Assembly (NCBI GenBank): GCA_002369155.1
Contig: DFEM01000186.1
Coordinates: 7,971 to 13,866 of the forward strand
DNA: 5,896 nucleotides
Reading direction: 5' to 3'
Origin: Lachnospiraceae bacterium UBA3802
GTDB lineage: Bacteria; Bacillota; Clostridia; Lachnospirales; Lachnospiraceae
Below the pieces are notes generated by a model. That model worked only from the letters and a program-made list of their open reading frames with translations. It did no database searches and was not told where the DNA came from. Positions 1-5,724 of the stretch are shown piece by piece. Position numbers and translations under genes: made by a program. Each line of letters opens with the position of its first letter. The stretch's first letter is position 1.

Positions 1-36
1 TCAGCTTCGCTGACAGCTTCCCCTCAAGGGGAAGCC
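1..36. repeat. Edge of a palindromic (REP/MITE-like) element with two hairpins
   Basis: Two perfect inverted repeats lie side by side. The first is a 5-bp stem, TCAGC (1-5) with GCTGA (9-13), around a TTC loop. The second is an 8-bp stem, GCTTCCCC (16-23) with GGGGAAGC (28-35), around a TCAA loop. No T-run follows on either strand, so it is not a typical intrinsic terminator. It looks to me like the dispersed palindromic elements common between genes of gut Firmicutes (a CAGCTTCGCTGACAG core next to a CCCCTCAAGGGG-type hairpin); that likeness is from memory. The left part is probably cut off by the window edge. It sits 15 nt before the flhA ribosome binding site, presumably in the flhB-flhA gap, where its hairpins would be in the mRNA and could affect decay or processing. 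Confidence 0.6.
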
Positions 37-50
37 TAAAATACTTACGG

Positions 51-57
51 AAGGAGG
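51..57 (+). promoter_or_regulatory. Ribosome binding site of flhA, fixing a TTG start
   Basis: AAGGAGG is a near-perfect anti-16S match. It ends 8 nt before the TTG at 66-68. No ATG or GTG occurs in this frame between the left edge and that TTG, and the next in-frame ATG (residue 18) would cut away the first membrane segment. The spacing and the conserved N-terminus therefore select the TTG. Confidence 0.85.
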
Positions 58-65
58 TAAGCAAT

Positions 66-2099
66 TTGAAAAGAGCCGACATTGCGGTTGCAGTTTATAT
101 ACTTGCGGCATTTGTAATGCTCATAGTTCCCATTCCGAGCTGGCTTCTTGACATTTTGCTTGCCGTAAATATATCGACAGGTTTCGTGATACTTTTTTCG
201 ACCATGTTTGCGAAAGAAGTTTTGGATATGTCCTTTTATCCGACGATACTTTTGTTCACCACAATTTTCAGAATAGCACTTAACGTCTCGTCCACGAGAC
301 TTATTCTTACAACAGGTAACCCCGGTAACGTAGTTACGACTTTTGGTTCATTCGTAGGTTCCGGTAATCTGATTGTAGGTATCGTAATCTTTATTATTTT
401 GATTATTATCCAGTTTGTCGTAATCAACAAAGGTTCCGAAAGAGTTGCGGAAGTAACCGCGAGATTTACATTGGATGCCATGCCCGGTAAACAGATGGCT
501 ATCGATGCCGACCTTAATACCGGTGCGATTACCGATGAACAGGCAAAAGAGCGAAGAGACAAGATTCAGCAGGAAGCAAGCTTCTTCGGTTCCATGGACG
601 GTGCCGTAAAGTACGTAAAGGGAGATGCGACTGCGGGTCTTATTATTACCGGCGTTAACGTTGTAGGCGGTATCGCGCTTGGCGTACTCATGCAGGGTAT
701 GGCTTTCGGAGATGCTTTAAACAAATACGTTATCCTTACAATCGGTGACGGACTTGTTTCGCAGATTCCTTCGCTTCTTATTTCTCTTTCAACAGGTATT
801 CTTGTTACCAAGGGCTCTAAAGAAGCGGATTTCGGTCCCGTTATCTTAAAACAGCTTTTCGGTGTGCCGAAGGTCATGTACTTTGTTGGCGCTATTATTA
901 TGGGACTTGGCATACTGACTCCTTTGAATATATTCTTATTCGGTGCGTTCGGTGCGCTTTTCCTTATCGGCGGTCGTATTATGGCCAACAATATTGATGT
1001 TAAGAATGTCGAAAAAGAAGTCGACAAAGAGGAAGTCGCTGCGGCGGAAACAAGGCAGCCGGAAAATGTCAATTCTCTCTTGCAGGTCGACCCTATCGAG
1101 TTGGAATTCGGTTACGGTATCATTCCTTTGGCCGATGTCAATCAGGGCGGCGATTTGCTTGATCGTGTGGTAATGATAAGACGACAGATTGCACTTGAAC
1201 TCGGTACTGTTGTTCCCATCATTCGATTAAGAGATAACATTCAGCTTAATCCGAATCAGTATATAATTAAGATTAAAGGCATACAGGTATCCGAAGGCGA
1301 GATTCTTTTTGACCATTATATGGCCATGAATCCCGGATTTGTTACAGAAGAAGTGACAGGTATTCCGACTTTCGAGCCTTCATTCCATCTGCCCGCATTG
1401 TGGATTACCGAGAGTCAAAGAGAAAGAGCCGAGGCTGCGGGATACACCGTAGTTGACCCGCCTTCGATTATTGCGACTCATCTGACGGAGATTATAAGAC
1501 AGCATATTTCGGAACTCCTTACAAGACAGGATGTATCCAAACTTGTTGACAATCTTAAAGAGACAAACCCTGTGCTTATCGACGAACTTACACCGAAACT
1601 CCTCGGTCTCGGCGATATCCAAAAGGTTCTTCAAAATCTCTTAAAAGAGGGCATTTCAATTCGAGATTTGCTTACGATTTTTGAATCTTTGGCAGACCAT
1701 GCTCAGACAACAAGAGATACGGATATTCTTACCGAATATGTAAGACAGTCTCTTAAAAGAGCGATTTCCGGAAAATATTTTATGCCTAACGAAACCACGA
1801 GTGTGGTAACGCTCGATCCGAAGCTTGAGCAGGAGATGATGAACTCCATCAAGCAGACCGAAAACGGTTCATATATAGCAATGGATCCCGAGAAGGTCAA
1901 AAAGATAATGAACAATGTCGAAACCGAGGTAGGCAAACTCGAGCAGCTCGGCAAGGCACCCATACTTTTGACTTCGCCCATTGTCAGAATGTATTTTAAG
2001 AAATTAAGCGAAGATTATTTTGCGGATTTGATAGTAATTTCGTATAATGAAATAGAGAGCAATGTTGAATTGCAGTCCGTAGGGATGGTAACAGCGTAA
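66..2099 (+). CDS. flhA: Flagellar type III export apparatus protein FlhA
   Basis: FlhA is the large inner-membrane component of the flagellar export gate. It couples proton motive force to secretion, and its cytoplasmic domain docks chaperone-substrate complexes. At 677 residues it has the full family length. The N-terminal half has about eight hydrophobic segments (roughly 7-23, 25-47, 58-68, 103-121, 190-212, 222-247, 272-288 and 289-304). The FHIPEP-family signature is clear: FRIALNVSSTRLIL at 68-81, and the cytoplasmic loop 121-155 containing NKGSERVAEVTARF and DAMPGKQMAIDADL. An acidic linker (about 309-340) leads to the soluble substrate-docking domain (about 341-677), which ends with the typical ISYNEI at 658-663. 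Translation starts at TTG behind a strong ribosome binding site. The reading frame stays open to the left edge, but upstream bases form the hairpin element and offer no start. The stop codon overlaps the flhF start by 1 nt, which suggests translational coupling. Identity is very secure. Confidence 0.98.
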   Translation: MKRADIAVAVYILAAFVMLIVPIPSWLLDILLAVNISTGFVILFSTMFAKEVLDMSFYPTILLFTTIFRIALNVSSTRLILTTGNPGNVVTTFGSFVGSGNLIVGIVIFIILIIIQFVVINKGSERVAEVTARFTLDAMPGKQMAIDADLNTGAITDEQAKERRDKIQQEASFFGSMDGAVKYVKGDATAGLIITGVNVVGGIALGVLMQGMAFGDALNKYVILTIGDGLVSQIPSLLISLSTGILVTKGSKEADFGPVILKQLFGVPKVMYFVGAIIMGLGILTPLNIFLFGAFGALFLIGGRIMANNIDVKNVEKEVDKEEVAAAETRQPENVNSLLQVDPIELEFGYGIIPLADVNQGGDLLDRVVMIRRQIALELGTVVPIIRLRDNIQLNPNQYIIKIKGIQVSEGEILFDHYMAMNPGFVTEEVTGIPTFEPSFHLPALWITESQRERAEAAGYTVVDPPSIIATHLTEIIRQHISELLTRQDVSKLVDNLKETNPVLIDELTPKLLGLGDIQKVLQNLLKEGISIRDLLTIFESLADHAQTTRDTDILTEYVRQSLKRAISGKYFMPNETTSVVTLDPKLEQEMMNSIKQTENGSYIAMDPEKVKKIMNNVETEVGKLEQLGKAPILLTSPIVRMYFKKLSEDYFADLIVISYNEIESNVELQSVGMVTA

Positions 2100-3352
2100 T
2101 GATAATCAAAAAGTATCAGGCAAAAACAGAAAATGAAGCTATGAATCTTGCCAGGGCCGAACTTGGTGATTCCTGTGTTTCCCTTAATGTCAGGGTGGTT
2201 AAACAAAAAGGAATCATGAAGCTTATTAAAGCACCCTATGTGGAAGTTACCGTGGCATTGGAAGAAGAGAGCGAGACAGATTACGATTCATTGATAAAGC
2301 CCATAATCAATCCCGAAAACGATCGAAACATTTTCAAACCTTCGGGATTCAATGTGGTAGTTGATGAGAATACCAAACCTTCCGTAATCGAACCCGAAAA
2401 AGAAGAAAACAAAAACAATTCTGCAGACAAAGAAGATTACGTTAAAGAAGATTCAATTGTCAGTGCAGTTAAAGAAAATACTTTTAAAGAAAATTTAAAT
2501 ACCGCATCCGTAAATGCTTCCAAAAAAGAAAAGAAATCAAGAGAAATAAAATCCGATTCCGAGATGGATGCCGTATATGAGCTTATTTCGCAAACCCTCA
2601 TTGATAATGAAGTGGATGAGGATTATGTCGAAGAGATTGTCGAGGAAGCAAAAAGCAGACTTAAGAGCAATACTCCGATGGATACGGTTTTATCACATAT
2701 TTATCAGAGACTTATCTTAAGATTCGGCGAACCCAAAATCATTGAACCGGCCAAAAAGAACCCCAAGGTTATTTTCTTTGTCGGAACAACCGGTGTCGGA
2801 AAGACCACAACAATCGCCAAAATTGCTTCCAAACTTTTCGTGGCAGGCAACAAAGTGGCATTATTTACATCCGATACATACAGAATTGCCGCTGCGGAAC
2901 AGCTTCGTTCATATGCAAACATAATGTCAGTTCCTTTCAGAATCATTTATACAATTGACGATTTTGAAGAAGGGCTCGAGACATTTAAAGATTATGATTA
3001 TATTTTAATCGATACTGTCGGACATTCTCATAAAAACCAGGAATTGAAAGCCGACATGAAGAAGTTTATCGATTATTCCAAGGAAAAGACGGAAACGGAA
3101 GTTTATCTTGTACTTGCAGCTTCTACAAAGATGAAGGATCTTATTCATATTGCCGACAGCTACAAGGAAATATCGGATTACAGGCTCATATTTACAAAGC
3201 TTGACGAGACTTATTCTTTCGGAACAATCTTTAATTTGAGACTTCATACGAATGCACCATTAAGTTATGTGACATACGGACAGAATGTTCCGGAAGACAT
3301 AGATACATTTAAACCTCAGCAGATAGTTAAGAAATTGCTTGGCGGACAGTAG
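2099..3352 (+). CDS. flhF: Flagellar placement GTPase FlhF (SRP family)
   Basis: FlhF is the third SRP-type GTPase after Ffh and FtsY. It directs where flagella are built and dimerises on GTP, with FlhG stimulating hydrolysis. The 417 residues show the three-part layout: an N-terminal B domain (1-55, with YQAKTENEAMNLARAELG and VEVTVALEEE), a charged Lys/Glu/Asn-rich linker (about 58-150), and the NG domain (about 155-417). GTPase motifs are G1 GTTGVGKTT (229-237), G2 DTYRIAAAEQL (259-269), G3 DTVGH (305-309), G4 TKLDET (366-371) and the closing YGQNVPEDI (393-401). G3 departs from the usual DTAGR of Ffh/FtsY, although FlhF proteins vary here. The ATG shares its A with the flhA stop; AGGGATGG at 2081-2088 is a fair ribosome binding site. 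Downstream flhG is the expected functional partner. The product is expected at the inner face of the membrane. Identity is secure; the effect of the G3 change is unknown. Confidence 0.97.
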   Translation: MIIKKYQAKTENEAMNLARAELGDSCVSLNVRVVKQKGIMKLIKAPYVEVTVALEEESETDYDSLIKPIINPENDRNIFKPSGFNVVVDENTKPSVIEPEKEENKNNSADKEDYVKEDSIVSAVKENTFKENLNTASVNASKKEKKSREIKSDSEMDAVYELISQTLIDNEVDEDYVEEIVEEAKSRLKSNTPMDTVLSHIYQRLILRFGEPKIIEPAKKNPKVIFFVGTTGVGKTTTIAKIASKLFVAGNKVALFTSDTYRIAAAEQLRSYANIMSVPFRIIYTIDDFEEGLETFKDYDYILIDTVGHSHKNQELKADMKKFIDYSKEKTETEVYLVLAASTKMKDLIHIADSYKEISDYRLIFTKLDETYSFGTIFNLRLHTNAPLSYVTYGQNVPEDIDTFKPQQIVKKLLGGQ

Positions 3353-3372
3353 AGACGCCTCGGAGATACAGG

Positions 3373-4251
3373 ATGGATCAGGCATCAGGATTAAGAAATA
3401 TAATAAAGGCATCGCAGACAAGACCGCTTGCCAGAGTTATTACGGTTACAAGCGGTAAAGGCGGTGTGGGCAAATCGAATACGGCCATTAATCTTGCGGT
3501 ACAGTTTCGAAAGATGGGTCAGCGCGTGATTATTCTCGATGCAGACTTCGGACTCGCAAATATCGAGATTATGTTCGGCGCGGTTCCCAAGCACAATCTC
3601 TTCGATCTTATATACAAAGGTATGAAGATGGAAGATATTATCACATGGGGACCTTCGGAAATCGGATTTATTTCCGGCGGCTCGGGTATTGCGGGAATGT
3701 CGAATTTAAGCAGGGAATATCTGACTTATATTATTCAAAACCTTGCTCAGCTCGATGCCATGGCAGATATTATTATCGTTGATACGGGTGCCGGTATATC
3801 GGATGCCGTTTTGGAATTTTTGGTAGCAAGCGGCGAGATTCTTGTGGTTACCACTCCCGAACCGACATCGATTACAGACTCTTATTCATTGCTTAAAGCT
3901 TTATCTCATCATGAGAGATTTTCTGCTGAAAATACAAATATTAAAGTTATAGCCAACCGTGTTTCTTCCGAGAATGAAGGCAAGATTTTATTCAACAAAT
4001 TAAACACGGTTGTATCAAGATATTTGAAGCTTCCTATTTGCTTCCTTGGCAGCATTCCACAGGATGATGCATTGCAAAAAGCTGTTATGCAGCAGATGCC
4101 CGTGTCGATTCAGACACCCAAATCAAAATCTGCTTGCGCATATGAGACCATTGCGAATATACTAATGAATAGAGAGATTAACAAAAATAACAGAAACAGG
4201 GGTATGGCTGCTTTCTTTTCACATATTGTTGCGGCTAAAAAATCAGTATGA
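3373..4251 (+). CDS. flhG: Flagellar number regulator FlhG (YlxH), MinD/ParA-type ATPase
   Basis: FlhG is a membrane-cycling P-loop ATPase that restrains flagellar number and activates the FlhF GTPase. The 292 residues are the normal length. The N-terminus carries the FlhF-activating DQAxxLR motif (D2-Q3-A4, L7-R8). The deviant Walker A is SGKGGVGKSN (27-36) with both signature lysines, K29 and K34. The A' motif DADFGLAN (56-63) and the Walker B region IIIVDTGAGIS (133-143) are intact. DQAxxLR together with DADFGLAN separates it from true MinD and from chromosomal ParA. The C-terminal residues 277-292 (GMAAFFSHIVAAKKSV) could form the amphipathic membrane-targeting helix usual in MinD-like proteins. 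The ATG lies 7 nt after CGGAG (3361-3365), and the gap to flhF is 20 nt. Its stop codon overlaps the PilZ-gene start as ATGA. Confidence 0.97.
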   Translation: MDQASGLRNIIKASQTRPLARVITVTSGKGGVGKSNTAINLAVQFRKMGQRVIILDADFGLANIEIMFGAVPKHNLFDLIYKGMKMEDIITWGPSEIGFISGGSGIAGMSNLSREYLTYIIQNLAQLDAMADIIIVDTGAGISDAVLEFLVASGEILVVTTPEPTSITDSYSLLKALSHHERFSAENTNIKVIANRVSSENEGKILFNKLNTVVSRYLKLPICFLGSIPQDDALQKAVMQQMPVSIQTPKSKSACAYETIANILMNREINKNNRNRGMAAFFSHIVAAKKSV

Positions 4252-4988
4252 AAGAAAAAGATACCGGGTTACTTTTAAGTAAATATATTGCTCCCGGCTC
4301 CAAGATTGAACTTGAGGCCATAGACAGAGTGCTTCAGGAAGACGGAAGTTATCAGAGAAAGAAATTCGATTCCAAAGTAGTCGATGTTATTGATGAAGAT
4401 CGTCTCGAAATTCTTATGCCCATGGAGCAGACCAAACTTGTGCTTTTGCCCGTAAACGGTGAATATGATATTCATTTCTTTACCACTAAAGGTCTTTTCC
4501 AGTGTCTGATAAGAGTTGTTAACCGTTATAAAAACGGCAACCTTTATCTTCTTGAAATAGAGCTTATTTCGAATCTTCAAAAGTATCAAAGAAGAGAGTA
4601 TTACAGATATTCATGTATGCTTCCTCTTTCGTTCAGACTTTTGACAAAAGCAGAGAAAATTGCGATTGAACAAAAAAGAAACGTATTGTTCGATGAGCTT
4701 CCAATGATTGAATCACAGATAGTCGATATTTCCGGCGGCGGAATGAGATTTGTGACTAAAGATGCTTGCGAAGTTAACGATCTTATATATTCCGATTATG
4801 TTTTGGGTAACGGAAAGAGATTCCATCATGTAGCCAAGATACTTGCGGTTAAACCCTTGGAGAATTCTTCCAAAGATGCCAAATATGAACTCAGATGTCA
4901 ATTCGTCAATATCTTAAACGGCGAGCGTGAGATGATAATTCGATATATATTCGAAGAAGAAAGAAAGAAAAGAAAAAGAGAGATGTAG
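4248..4988 (+). CDS. c-di-GMP-binding PilZ flagellar brake protein (YcgR/YpfA type)
   Basis: This is a soluble two-domain protein of 246 residues without a signal peptide or membrane segment. Residues about 15-105 resemble the YcgR N-terminal domain, a beta-rich fold with the typical FxCxxxVVxR stretch near 84-93. Residues about 112-240 form a PilZ domain with both halves of the c-di-GMP site: RxxxR (R116 to R120, in QRREYYR) and DxSxxG (D160, S162, G165, in DISGGG). Between them lies a longer, charged segment (133-155) than in compact PilZ domains. In Bacillus the homologue YpfA/MotI binds c-di-GMP and disengages the stator, and YcgR in enterics slows the motor; a similar role here is inferred. 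The C-terminus is very basic (RKKRKRE). The start is the ATG inside the flhG ATGA overlap, with no good ribosome binding site, so translational coupling to flhG is likely. It is the last gene before the terminator. Confidence 0.92.
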   Translation: MKEKDTGLLLSKYIAPGSKIELEAIDRVLQEDGSYQRKKFDSKVVDVIDEDRLEILMPMEQTKLVLLPVNGEYDIHFFTTKGLFQCLIRVVNRYKNGNLYLLEIELISNLQKYQRREYYRYSCMLPLSFRLLTKAEKIAIEQKRNVLFDELPMIESQIVDISGGGMRFVTKDACEVNDLIYSDYVLGNGKRFHHVAKILAVKPLENSSKDAKYELRCQFVNILNGEREMIIRYIFEEERKKRKREM

Positions 4989-4990
4989 AC

Positions 4991-5020
4991 AAAAAAGCGA
5001 CTCGAAAGAGTCGTTTTTTT
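4991..5020 (+). terminator. Intrinsic terminator after the PilZ gene
   Basis: A perfect 6-bp stem, CGACTC (4998-5003) with GAGTCG (5008-5013), encloses a GNRA-type GAAA loop (5004-5007). G4997-T5014 adds a wobble pair, and a run of seven T (5014-5020) follows directly. Six A (4991-4996) precede the stem, so the minus strand also has a T-run and the element could work in both directions. It begins 2 nt after the PilZ-gene stop and should end, or at least weaken, transcription of the flhA-pilZ unit before cheB. Confidence 0.93.
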
Positions 5021-5048
5021 ATGTATTTTTAACAATGGATTTACATAA

Positions 5049-5091
5049 AATTCTACATGGACAAAGTGACTTTGCATACATGAGTAGAGTT
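5049..5091. promoter_or_regulatory. Long imperfect dyad upstream of cheB, possible operator
   Basis: Nested inverted repeats share nearly one centre. CAAAG (5062-5066) faces CTTTG (5070-5074) around TGA, ATG (5057-5059) faces CAT (5079-5081), and AATTCTAC (5049-5056) faces GTAGAGTT (5084-5091) with one G-T pair. Small bulges separate the three parts. It ends 5 nt before the extended -10 element and covers the -35 zone of the putative cheB promoter, as a repressor or activator site would. It could instead act as an RNA hairpin in transcripts that read through the terminator. No known regulator motif was recognised. Confidence 0.4.
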
Positions 5092-5096
5092 CATTA

Positions 5097-5105
5097 TGAT
5101 ATAAT
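5097..5105 (+). promoter_or_regulatory. Extended -10 promoter-like element for cheB-cheA
   Basis: TG, one base, then a perfect TATAAT (5100-5105) matches the extended -10 of the housekeeping sigma factor. This class can work with a poor -35, and no good -35 sits at 17 nt. An alternative reading is TTGCAT (5072-5077), 17 nt, then TATGAT (5095-5100). Either would start transcription near 5107-5113 and give a leader of about 35 nt to cheB. Its place just after a terminator supports a separate chemotaxis transcript. The AT-rich setting leaves room for chance. Confidence 0.55.
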
Positions 5106-5132
5106 TACAAAGTAATTTGGAATTTTATATTC

Positions 5133-5137
5133 AGAGG
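5133..5137 (+). promoter_or_regulatory. Ribosome binding site of cheB
   Basis: AGAGG lies 8 nt before the ATG at 5146. An in-frame TAA at 5113-5115, only 11 codons upstream, shows that the protein cannot start earlier. This matters because it excludes an overlooked N-terminal receiver domain. Confidence 0.7.
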
Positions 5138-5145
5138 CCTACGGA

Positions 5146-5721
5146 ATGGGAAAAATAGTTGCTATTGCCTGTTCGACCGGAGGACCCAAAGCACTTCAAA
5201 AATTAATTCCGAGTCTGAATTCAGGTTTAAATTGTCCTGTGCTTATTGTTCAGCATATGCCGGACGGTTTTACCAAGACGCTTTCGGAAAGACTTGATCT
5301 TTTAACGGACATACCGGTTACGGAAGCCGTTGACGGAGAAACAATCCAGAACAATCATATATATATCGCAAAAGCGGGATTTCATTTAAAGGTCAGACCT
5401 TTCAGAAAAGAACATAAAATCGTTCTTTATGACGGCGAACCCAGAGAAGGTGTCAAACCCTGTGCGAATTATATGTATGAATCGCTCGCGGATTGTAATT
5501 ACGATGAGATTGTTTGTGTGGTGCTTACCGGAATGGGTTCCGACGGCACAGACGGTATTGTTTACTTAAAAGATAAAAAGAATATTAAGGTAATAGTTCA
5601 GGACAAAGATACGAGCGTTGTATTCGGAATGCCGGGCAGTGTCCTGAAAAAAGATATTATTTGTACTGTATCGAAGATAGAAGATATCGGCAAAGAGATA
5701 ATAAAACAATTGGAGGGTTAG
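5146..5721 (+). CDS. cheB: Stand-alone CheB methylesterase domain (no receiver domain)
   Basis: The product is a chemoreceptor glutamate methylesterase, and probably glutamine deamidase, which removes methyl groups set by CheR and so resets receptor sensitivity. At 191 residues it matches only the C-terminal catalytic domain of ordinary CheB (about 350 residues). The whole triad is visible: S10 in ACSTGGP, H37 in IVQHMP, and D133 in LTGMGSDG. The H-to-D distance (96) equals that of Salmonella CheB as I recall it. The family-typical VVFGMPGSV is at 158-166. The N-terminal phospho-receiver and its linker are absent, and the in-frame TAA at 5113-5115 shows this is not a wrong start. CheA therefore cannot switch this enzyme through the usual aspartate. 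cheA follows after 3 nt, which supports a chemotaxis role. No signal peptide or membrane segment is seen. A paralogue with a receiver could exist elsewhere. Confidence 0.93.
   Translation: MGKIVAIACSTGGPKALQKLIPSLNSGLNCPVLIVQHMPDGFTKTLSERLDLLTDIPVTEAVDGETIQNNHIYIAKAGFHLKVRPFRKEHKIVLYDGEPREGVKPCANYMYESLADCNYDEIVCVVLTGMGSDGTDGIVYLKDKKNIKVIVQDKDTSVVFGMPGSVLKKDIICTVSKIEDIGKEIIKQLEG
5712..5717 (+). promoter_or_regulatory. Ribosome binding site of cheA, inside the cheB 3' end
   Basis: GGAGGG lies within the last three codons of cheB and ends 7 nt before the cheA ATG (5725). This placement ties the two genes into one transcript and allows independent strong initiation at cheA. Confidence 0.8.
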
Positions 5722-5724
5722 GTT

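Noticed and set aside
1..36. Intrinsic terminator upstream of flhA
   Set aside because: The GC-rich stem is good, but it is followed by CCTAAAATAC with no T-run, and the reverse strand has none either.
236..562. Minus-strand open frame of 108 codons inside flhA
   Set aside because: Antisense shadow of the FHIPEP region; no start signals and no recognisable motif. The same holds for the minus-strand frames at 1380-1634, 1703-1981, 2704-2946, 3005-3247, 4275-4589 and 5566-5862.
566..1072. Minus-strand open frame of 168 codons inside flhA
   Set aside because: It lies wholly within the conserved flhA coding region, has no ribosome binding site or recognisable domain, and its Ser/Pro/Thr/Ile-rich translation is typical of an antisense shadow.
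943..1173. Plus-strand 76-codon frame inside flhA
   Set aside because: It overlaps flhA in another frame, with no ribosome binding site and no recognisable protein features. The 2742-2924 frame within flhF is rejected for the same reason.
4236..4250. Possible -1 frameshift at the A6 tract near the flhG end, which would fuse FlhG to the PilZ protein
   Set aside because: The -1 frame after the two AAA codons does enter the PilZ frame and bypasses the flhG stop. However, the base before the run is T, so it is not a proper X-XXY-YYZ heptamer, and no stimulatory hairpin is visible. Plain ATGA coupling explains the layout.
5021..5145. Sigma-28 flagellar promoter upstream of cheB
   Set aside because: A TAAA occurs at 5046-5049, but no GCCGATAA-like -10 is found about 15 nt later. 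The extended TGnTATAAT fits the housekeeping sigma factor better.
4989..5145. c-di-GMP riboswitch or other structured RNA in the pilZ-cheB gap
   Set aside because: Beyond the terminator and the dyad I see no conserved riboswitch core. The leader after the predicted start site is only about 35 nt, too short for one.
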